Assembly (NCBI GenBank): GCA_013306675.1
Contig: JABLUY010000031.1
Span: 1 to 64,000 of the forward strand
Direction of reading: 5' to 3'
Length of the DNA stretch: 64,000 nt
Origin: Thraustochytrium sp. TN22
Lineage: Eukaryota > Sar > Bigyra > Thraustochytrida > Thraustochytriidae
Shown here: piece after piece, positions 56,483 to 64,000 of the stretch
How the letters are laid out: each line of letters opens with the position of its first letter
Numbering within the stretch: position 1 is the stretch's first letter
Made by a program: the position numbers and the translations under genes
The notes under the pieces: generated by a model
What the model saw: only the letters and a program-made list of their open reading frames with translations
What the model was told of the DNA's origin: nothing
Database searches by the model: none

Positions 56483-59400
56483 TTACAATCTCAACATCAG
56501 AATCAGCAAGAGGCGCAGCAGTCGCAGCAGCGCCACCCTTCCTCAGCTGTCATGGCCATCCTTGCCAACGGCCGGCAAGCACGCACAAGTGGCAGTGGCG
56601 ACGGCGCGTCCCTGTTTAGTAGCGGCTCTGACGCGGTCTCGCGCGACAGACGCCAGCGCCATGCCGACACGGACGAATCGGGGTGGTTCGACCGCGTCAG
56701 CCGGCTCTGCAGCGACAATCCGCGACGGACGCTCGACACTCTCTTCGACATGCTCATCGACGGCCAGTTCTTCGCCGTGCCCGGGGATGCGCGTGCGCTC
56801 CCGGTCATGCGCAAGTCGCGAGAGCTCAATCACATCTTCTTCAACCTCCTGCGCCGCCTGCGCGAGGCGCCGCACCTCCAGGTCCTCCTGCTTGACCGCC
56901 TCTGCGAGCTCGCCTCCTGGAGCGAGGCCAGCCTCACGCTCTGTCTGAGCGAAGGCATTCTGGACCGCGCGCTCCAGGCCTTCTTTGGCGGTGCAGACGA
57001 CCGCGGCGTGGACTGGGACCTCGCAGAGCTCTCCCCGCGCGTGCGCGAGCGCCTGCTGCGCTTTTTGCGCATCCTCGGCACGCACACATTTTCACACCAG
57101 GCGCTCGCCAGCATATGCAGGCCGCTCTCGCAGTGGTCGGCACTCTCGCGTCAGGGCCGCACCAACGGCATCTACGCGATCGAGATCTTGCGCTCCGTGC
57201 TCCTCGCGTCCGCACAAACTCGAACCCCACAGGAATACCTCGACCTCGAGCCGGACCACGCCAACCGTCGCGGCCTGCTGCCTGGGTCTGACTCGGCGCG
57301 CGTCGGGATCGAGGCCGAGACGCCCATGGCCTGGCCAGTCGATGGCTTCACCTTTGCCATGTGGTTCCGGGAGCAGGGCGCCACAGCAGCGCACGCTGCG
57401 GACGACAAGTCCAGCCCGTCACCGCATTCGCCGCCGACCCCCCCTCCGCCACCCGCGGAGGCGTCCACGGCCACCGGCGCGGCCGTGCGCCGCTCGCGCT
57501 CGCCGAAGAGGCCCGATGCGAGCGTCGCTGGCCCCACGCCGCCGCCGCCGCCGCCGCCCGAGACCGTGCTGTGGAGCATGCGCGACCAGTCTTCGGGCAC
57601 CGGCCTTGAACTCGTGCTGCGCGGTCGTGGCAATTCCAGTGTCGACGCGGCAGAGGTTGTCAAGTTGCAGCGCGACGTCGTTGTATATGCCTACTTTCCC
57701 AAGGATGCCGCCGCGCCGGCATTGGGTGCCGCCGGTGGCGTGAGCGACGGCGCGCGTCGCGAAGAGGTCGCTGTCGTCAGAGACCTCAAGCTGCCCACCA
57801 GTTGCGCACGAGACGTCAGCGGCTGGCACTGGATCTGCCTCGTGCTGCAGCCGCCCAGCCTGCACTGGAACCGCCCGCAGCTCGCTATCTACGTTGACAC
57901 GAAGCTGGTCTTCCTCGGACCCGTCTCCCTGCCGGTACCCGCCAAGTCTGCGCGCTTCGATAACGCGCTCTGCGCCTCGGTGCTCGGCGGTGCCGTCAGC
58001 AGCAGCAGCAGCAGCAGCGCAGGCCCAATCTGCAGGCCGTTTCGCGGCCAGCTCGCGCGCGCCATCCTCCTGCGTAAGCCGCTTGGCGAGAAGGATGTGT
58101 GGAACCTCTGCGACCTGCATACGCGAGCGGACGGCTCCGACCTCCTGCCGCCCGCGCTCCTGGAGGCGCCTGCTGACCCGACCCGCGACCCCGGTCCGGA
58201 TGACCGTCGCGTCGGGTCGCCCACCACAGGAAGTCTGCCGCCGCTGGCCCCCGATGGCGGGGCCTCCGCCTGGTCCTCGGCCGCCTTCATGTCTAGCTCG
58301 CCCACTGGCCAGGCAGACCCACTGGCATCCATCTACATCCCAGTCGTCGCCACCTCCGTCCCTTCCGCCATGTACGCGGGCCACTTTGGTGCGCTCCAGC
58401 AAGCATGGGACGCCATTCGCACGGACGCGCGCCGCTACTATGCGGTTCGTGCCGGCCCAACCGCTTGGGAACGCCTGCCGTCTGCTCTACACAAGGCCAC
58501 CGCCTTTTCGTGGGACGCGAAGCATGTGCGGCGTGCCCCAAACACGCGAGGCATGGTGGTATGCACGGACGCCGGCCCACTCGGGGCCAATGGCGTCTTC
58601 TTCCAAGAGCACGTGCGCGTCGTGCACCGCCGCCTGCTGAGCGACGTGCTGGCCAGCGTCGGTGGCATCCAGCGCCTCTTCCCGCTCCTGCTCGAGACCG
58701 TTCACGACTCGCGGCACCCCAAGCGCTCCACCTGCGTGGTGGACGCCGCGCTGTCCACCCGCGTCATCGCGCTGCTTGCAGACCTCGTGTCTTTTGAGCT
58801 GTGCCAGGGCGTTTCGCGGCGCCGCGCCGGCCACCTTTGGCTCATCCAAGGCGCCCGTCTGCTGGACCTGCTCCGCTCCGTCCTGGTCTCCTGCTGTGCA
58901 AACACGCTCCTCACCGACACCATCATGGGCCTGGCCGGCCTCGTGGATGCCGCGTCTGTGCTACACTGCCGCGATACCGACGCGGCGCTCGGCGCGCCGG
59001 ACGCCGGCGCGCAGCTGCCCTTTGGCGTGCGCCGCAACAGCGCGGACGCGCCTGTAGCACCCGCGACAGCAGCGACGGCGACGTCCTCAGCGACCAAGGA
59101 GGAGCGCGCCGTGCCGCACGACGTCGGCATGGACCTTGCGGTCTACCGCGTCTCGTTGGGCGCGCCGGGCCGAGACCTGCTCACCGCGACGCTGCGCCTA
59201 CTTTTCGACTTTGCCATCTGGTCCAGCGCCCCGGTCGCGGTGCAGGCCTCCGTCTTCCACGTACTGCACCACCAGCTCGGCATCCGCTACGATCTGGTCC
59301 GCGAGGTGGTCGGCGTGCGCCCGCTCCTCGATGCTCTCCGCCTGTACTATTACCTTCCCGAGGAGGCCGGCAACCAGCACGTCGTGGCACGCCGCGCTTG

Positions 59401-62400
59401 CGAGCCGGCGCTCACGCGCGAGGACATCCTTGCCTGTCGCGGGGCCATCCTTGGCTTGGTGGACGCCACCATGTGCGGCGGCCAGCTCTACCATCGGGAC
59501 CGCCTCTCGCCCGCCTTGTGCGACCCACTGGGCCGCAAACGGCGCTCCTCTGGGGAGCCCCCCGCGCCGGCCGCCACCGACTCCCCTCCTCCAAGTTCCC
59601 CCCCGGCTGGGTGCTCCTGGGACGGCATCTCCGCCGCCGAGGTGGGCGTTCTGCTTGAGTTCTGTCAGGTGCAGCGCGCGCATGTGGACCAGCTCAAGGA
59701 CGCGAGCCGCCTGCTCGTCTCGCTCATCAGCAGATCCCGGGATCGGAAGCTCCCTGGCTTGCTCGAGCACGTGCGTAAGCGCGGCAACCTGCTTCCGCTC
59801 TGGGACATGCTGGCGTCCTCGGACGCTGACCTGCAGCTCCTCGCGATCGAACTCGTCCACGTCTACACACTGCGCACCGAAAACTCCGCGGAGCCCCGTG
59901 GGCTCGCGCCGGGCAACGTGCCAGCGCCAGTGGACGGCCCCTTTTGCTTCGACGTGGAGCACGCCGCGCTCATGGAATCCAAGCTCACCCGCCACGGCGC
60001 GGCCAGGCCCTCGCTTCGCACCGTGGACGCTCTGCTCGCCTTCGCGCTGGGCCTCGACTTTGATTCGGACGGCTTCTGCACGGCGCCCTGGAGTGGCGAC
60101 GCCGCCTCCTCCTCCTCGGCCTGCGAGGGCGCCATCATGTACCCGCTCGTCCTCCGCGTTCTCTTTGGCATTTTGGTCTCCAAGCAAACGCCAACTGAGG
60201 TGCGCCTGGCCGGGCTCAAGCGCGTCAACCACCTCCTCGAGCTCGTCGACGCACGCAAGGGCGCGCAGAACCGCCACGCCCTCACACGCCTCAAAGGATG
60301 GGAAGCCTGGCTGCTCGACCTGGCGCTCGACCGAGACGCTCAGGGTAACTTTGCTGCCGTCCGCGAGGCCGCCCTGGAGATCATGAGCGCCTGCGTCCTC
60401 CACCGCATGCTCGGGTCGGCCCCGCTCGTCAATGGACACGCCAATGGCTTGTCGGGCGCGACGCTCGGCGGCCTCGGCAACAGCGCCACCACCACCATGG
60501 GGAACGGTGCCGGCGTCAACGGGGGCGCCGGCCTCGCGGGGGCGATCGGAGGCCTGAGGGGCGCCAGGAGCTCGGCCGAGACCCCCAAGGAGGAGGGCTA
60601 CGTTGCGCTGTGGAATGCGCTGGGTCACCTCGACGCGCTCGCGAAGCAGCGCGGACTTGCGCAAACCGCCTTGGCGCGCATTCACCTGCTTAACAAGCTC
60701 ATGACGCGCGCGGTGCAGGTGCAGCCCACGGGTCGGGCCCGCGCGCAGCTTGGCATGCTGTGCCGCGTTGCCTGCGAGGAGCTCTTGCGACCGCGCGCCG
60801 TGGAGGCGGAGCCAGAGGGAACCGGGGCGGCGGCGCACCCACCCTCGCGTTGGGCGAACTTTGGCGCAGCGCTCTCCGCGCTCTTCGACTCTACTCTGGA
60901 GCTTATCGAGAGGCTCTTCGCGCGACAGCCCTTACCGGCGGAGCTGCAGGCGCGGCGCGAGGAGCGTACCGCGCTCTTCACGGGGCGCGAAGAGAGCTAC
61001 CAGGGCTGGGGCATCTCGTTGCGCCGCGCCTCGCCGAGCTTCCTGGACGCCGGCCTGCTGGACGCCGCGGCTCTAGACATGGTCGAGGGCTGCCGCGCGC
61101 GACTCTCGCCGCGCATGCCGCCCGGTTTTGCGCCCAGCGATCTCGAGACGCTCGCGAGCAAGCCGCCCGAGCCGCCCGGAGGGGAGGCCTGGCTCGCGGC
61201 TGATGTCATCAGCCACCAACTCTTCGCCCTGGCCTCCTGGATTGAGTCCATGCGCGAGCGCGACGTCGCTCAAACGCTGCTCGACGACGGCGACGATGAG
61301 GACGACGAGGACGACGATGAGGGTGAAGTCGTCATGGCCTCGTCATCGTCCGCGTCCGGCTCCTCGCTACCGCCGGCTTTCCTCGCCATGGGCCAGGGCC
61401 GCGGCGCGCAAGAGCGACAGCATCTGCAGGCTCGACAGCGCGTAGCCTACGGACCGACTGTGCCTGCCAGGCAGGCGCCCACGCAGTCGGTGGATGCACT
61501 TCGCCAGGCGGCCACGAACAAGCTGCGCCTCCTTGAGCAAGTGCTGGAGCACTTTGGTGTGCTGGACCCCAACGAGCCCCTCATTACGCCCTTTCGGCGC
61601 CGGCAGAACAGCACGCTGTCCAGCCCGCGCGACGCGAACGGCACCGCCGGCCGGAGCCCCGACACGGCGTCCCATGCCTCGTCTTCCTTCAGCAAGACGC
61701 CCGTGCTGCAGTCCAGCAGCAAGCTGTCCGCGCTGGGGTCTCCCTTTATGCTGGCTGGCTCGCTCGGGTCCAGCCCACCCATGATGCCGCCGTTAGTGTT
61801 GCCGGGCCGCGACGGCTCGGACGTCGACGTCGCGGAGGCCGCCACCATCGGTTCCGACACGACCTACCGTCGCGCTGGCGAGGCCGCGCACGGCTCCTTG
61901 CAGACCACGCCCCGGCGTAGCCGGCAACCGTCGCTCGGGAACGATACCTTCGTTATGGTGGACGAGCCGGACATGCCGCTCGTCAACGGCGACGTTGACC
62001 GCCTCGTGGTGCTCTGCGTGGATCTCTGCGAGATGCTCAAGGTGCTGGCCGCCAATGAGGAAAACGGCGACCTCGTGGACGCCCTCTGCGTGGTGGTTAA
62101 AAAGGTCTGCGCGGCGCTCAACGCGAGCGACGCCATGCTCCCCAGTGGAATGCTCAAGCTCATCCGGTGCGACTGGCTTCCCATGCGGGTTGACCTGGAG
62201 TGGAGCGACCAGGATTCGGCGAAGAACCTGTTTCCGGCCAAGTGGGTGCGCTGCGCCGACACGGAGCGCGTGCGCAAGGGCCTCCTTCAGGAGCGTCAGC
62301 TCTTTGGCTGCTTCTGCCTCCTCCACCGCGAAGCGCGCGTCGTGACACTGCGGCAGAGGGTGAGGCAGCTCGTCGACCTGCGCTCGCAGATTTCGCGCCG

Positions 62401-63057
62401 GCTCGATGCCGCTGTGCGCCCCTTTGGACTCAGCCAGATCGACGAGGAGGTCCGTAAGTCAACCATGCTTCGCGCCTTGCGCGAGCGGGACAGCGAGGCG
62501 CGCCGCCAATGGAAGGGCATCTTGCGCCCCGCCGCGGTGAGCCCGCTGCCGCTCTTCCAAGCGCCGCTTGCTTCGGCGCGCCTGCAGCGCAACCAGTACT
62601 GGAAGCTGGACCGGCGCGAGAACGACCTGCGCATGCGTTTGCGCCTGCGTCGCGCCTTTGGGACGGCGCCCACGACTGGCTCGCCCGCGCTTTCGGCCGC
62701 CAGCGGATCGGCGCCCGGCTCCACCAAGTCGCGCCCGGGCAGCGCTGCGCCGCCCGAGGACGCCATGCAGTCTCTGGCGCGCCGCCTGTCGCTGGTCAAG
62801 AGCCCAGGCCCGGGCGCCTCGCACTCTGGTGGCAGCTCGCCCCGTCATCAACATCAGCAGCACCAGCCGCAGCACCAGCAGCAACAACAACAGCAACGAC
62901 AGCAACAGGAGGAGGAGCAGGAGGAGGAGGAGGAGGAGACAAACCGTCTTCAGCAGGACGAGCCAGAGGCTGAGACGGTGAAGCGGCAATCTCAGTCCAC
63001 GTCTCCAACTCTGTCGCATTCGCAGACGCCGCCTCTACGCCTTCAGGACAGCGTCGT

Positions 63058-63091
<34 letters not shown>

Positions 63092-64000
63092 GGCAGCAAC
63101 AGCGACTCGGACGCGATGATGGCAATGGCGTCCAACGAATGGGACGTCGTGGAGTTCAAGTCGGTGCCCTACGCGGCGCGCAACGAGCAGGTGGTGCACT
63201 CGGTGGAGTGCGAGCTGATCTTGCCCATTTGCGTGGTGCGGGGCCGTATCGATGTGACTGCGCAACACATCTACTTCTACGGAGACGTCGTGGACCTTGA
63301 GGGGGGCTTTACGGAGGCGACCGACGCGACGCCCGGCGTCAACGGGCCCGCAAGTGACCGACGCGATCAGCGCCGGCGGTCGTCCGGTGCACTGCGTCCC
63401 ACCGACTCGCGCTGGTGGCTCGACGATGACAGCGACGAGCAGGCGAGCCGCCTCCGGCCGCGCCGCTGGGCGCTGGCGGACCTGGTCGACATCAGCCTGC
63501 GGCGGTACCTGCTGCGACCGACGGCCGTGGAGCTTTTCTTCGCGAATCGCAAGAACTTCATGATCAACTTCCGCGGGCCCAATGAGACGCGGCAGGCGTT
63601 CGAGCACATCTTGCGCCAGCAGCCGCCGCGGCTGGCGCAGGGCGGCGCCGGGGCCTCGCACGGCATGCTGCCGCGGAAGCTGACTGCGCCGGATCGACTG
63701 GTGCAACAGCGCCAGGAGCAGTGGACCGACAAGTGGATGAACTGGGAGATGTCCACCTTCGAGTACTTGATGCATCTCAACACGGCGGCGGGCCGCACGT
63801 ACAACGACCTGACGCAGTACCCGGTCTTTCCCTGGGTGATTGCCGACTACGCCTCGGACGAGCTGGACCTAGGTGATCCCTCGGTCTACCGCGACCTCTC
63901 GCGGCCCGTGGGCGCGCTGGGCGAAGCTCGTCTTAAGCGACTCGTGGAACGTCGCAGGGAGCACGCCTTCTTTGCGTCGGGCGAGGACACCTACCTTTAC
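55610..64000 (+). CDS. giant BEACH-domain protein, 3' end beyond the window
   Basis: Open from the ATG at 55610 to the window end: 2797 codons, no stop, no intron; the frame at 63140 is the same as at the start. Order: Ser/Gly-rich lead, poly-Gln at 273-291, alpha-helical repeats (about 365-520, e.g. LDTLFDMLIDGQFFAVPGD), and a ConA-like lectin region (about 555-840, WPVDGFTFAMWFREQG, with a Pro/Ser-rich insert). A long helical part follows to about 2400, then a second Gln/Glu-rich run (about 2415-2450). The PH-BEACH domain starts near Trp2511 (WDVVEFKSVPYA, IDVTAQHIYFYGD, RNKNFMINF-type NRKNFMINF). The BEACH start lies near 2690: WTDKWMNWEMSTFEYLMHLN, AGRTYNDLTQYPVFPW, RDLSRPVGAL. WD repeats would be expected after the edge. 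BEACH proteins of the LRBA/neurobeachin/ALFY groups act in vesicle traffic, lysosome size or autophagy. Confidence 0.92.
56426..56482 (+). repeat. CAG microsatellite coding poly-Gln
   Basis: Eighteen CAG codons then one CAA, in frame (residues 273-291 of the BEACH protein). Such pure runs are prone to length change. Confidence 0.92.

Noticed and set aside
59198-60838. 546-codon minus-strand frame inside the BEACH gene
   Set aside because: Shadow of the continuous plus-strand BEACH frame.

Overview
The window reads as nuclear DNA of a thraustochytrid-like protist (Labyrinthulomycetes, stramenopile). This is inferred from gene content and style, not from a database match. The DNA is very GC-rich. 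Protein genes are long single open frames with no intron I could detect; one is still open after 8.4 kb. The set mixes animal-like families (indoleamine dioxygenase, an ADAM-like protein, a GPR107-type GOST protein, BEACH, AP-1 mu, USP16/45-like) with a stramenopile-type EGF protein resembling Sig1/mastigoneme proteins, a hybrid histidine kinase and a bacterial-type EPSP synthase. Intergenic DNA is 0.1-1.5 kb, with one 5.7 kb exception, and is full of 4-, 5- and 7-base microsatellites and AGCT/CTAG palindromes. Layout: 0-5 kb, membrane hybrid histidine kinase and BCH-RhoGAP protein (+). 5.7-10.5 kb, Sig1-like secreted EGF protein (+) and a convergent ADAM-like membrane protein whose zinc site is lost (-). 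12-13.9 kb, CYP51 fused to cytochrome b5 (+). 14.3-14.76 kb, a 63-bp tandem array touching the stop codon of a Golgi-type sulfotransferase (-, to 16.8 kb). 17.5-19.3 kb, indoleamine 2,3-dioxygenase (-). 20.6-22.1 kb, GOST seven-helix protein (+). 22.5-24.2 kb, CapA-fold membrane protein (-). 25.2-26.1 kb, possible glycosyltransferase (-). 26.1-31.8 kb, gene-poor repeat-rich DNA. 31.8-32.4 kb, weak hypothetical gene (-). 32.7-35.5 kb, USP16/45-like deubiquitinase (+). 36.0-37.3 kb, AP-1 mu (-). 38.5-39.9 kb, monofunctional EPSP synthase (+). 40.4-42.5 kb, multi-BRCT protein (+). 43.9-53.2 kb, a same-strand block of two paralogous pairs in the order RING, ZIP, ZIP, RING. 53.4-54.8 kb, BioF/AONS-family enzyme (-). 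55.6 kb to the window end, a giant BEACH protein (+, incomplete). The genes do not form an operon. Loose themes are endomembrane traffic (AP-1 mu, GOST, BEACH, RhoGAP), surface and wall glycans (sulfotransferase, possible glycosyltransferase, CapA-like, Sig1-like) and ubiquitin (USP, two RING proteins). The strongest candidates for something undescribed are the RING-linked duplicated domain shared by the genes at 43.9 and 51.8 kb, the R-Z-Z-R block with its perfect 22-bp inverted repeat, the ADAM-like pseudoprotease, and the CYP51-cytochrome b5 fusion.
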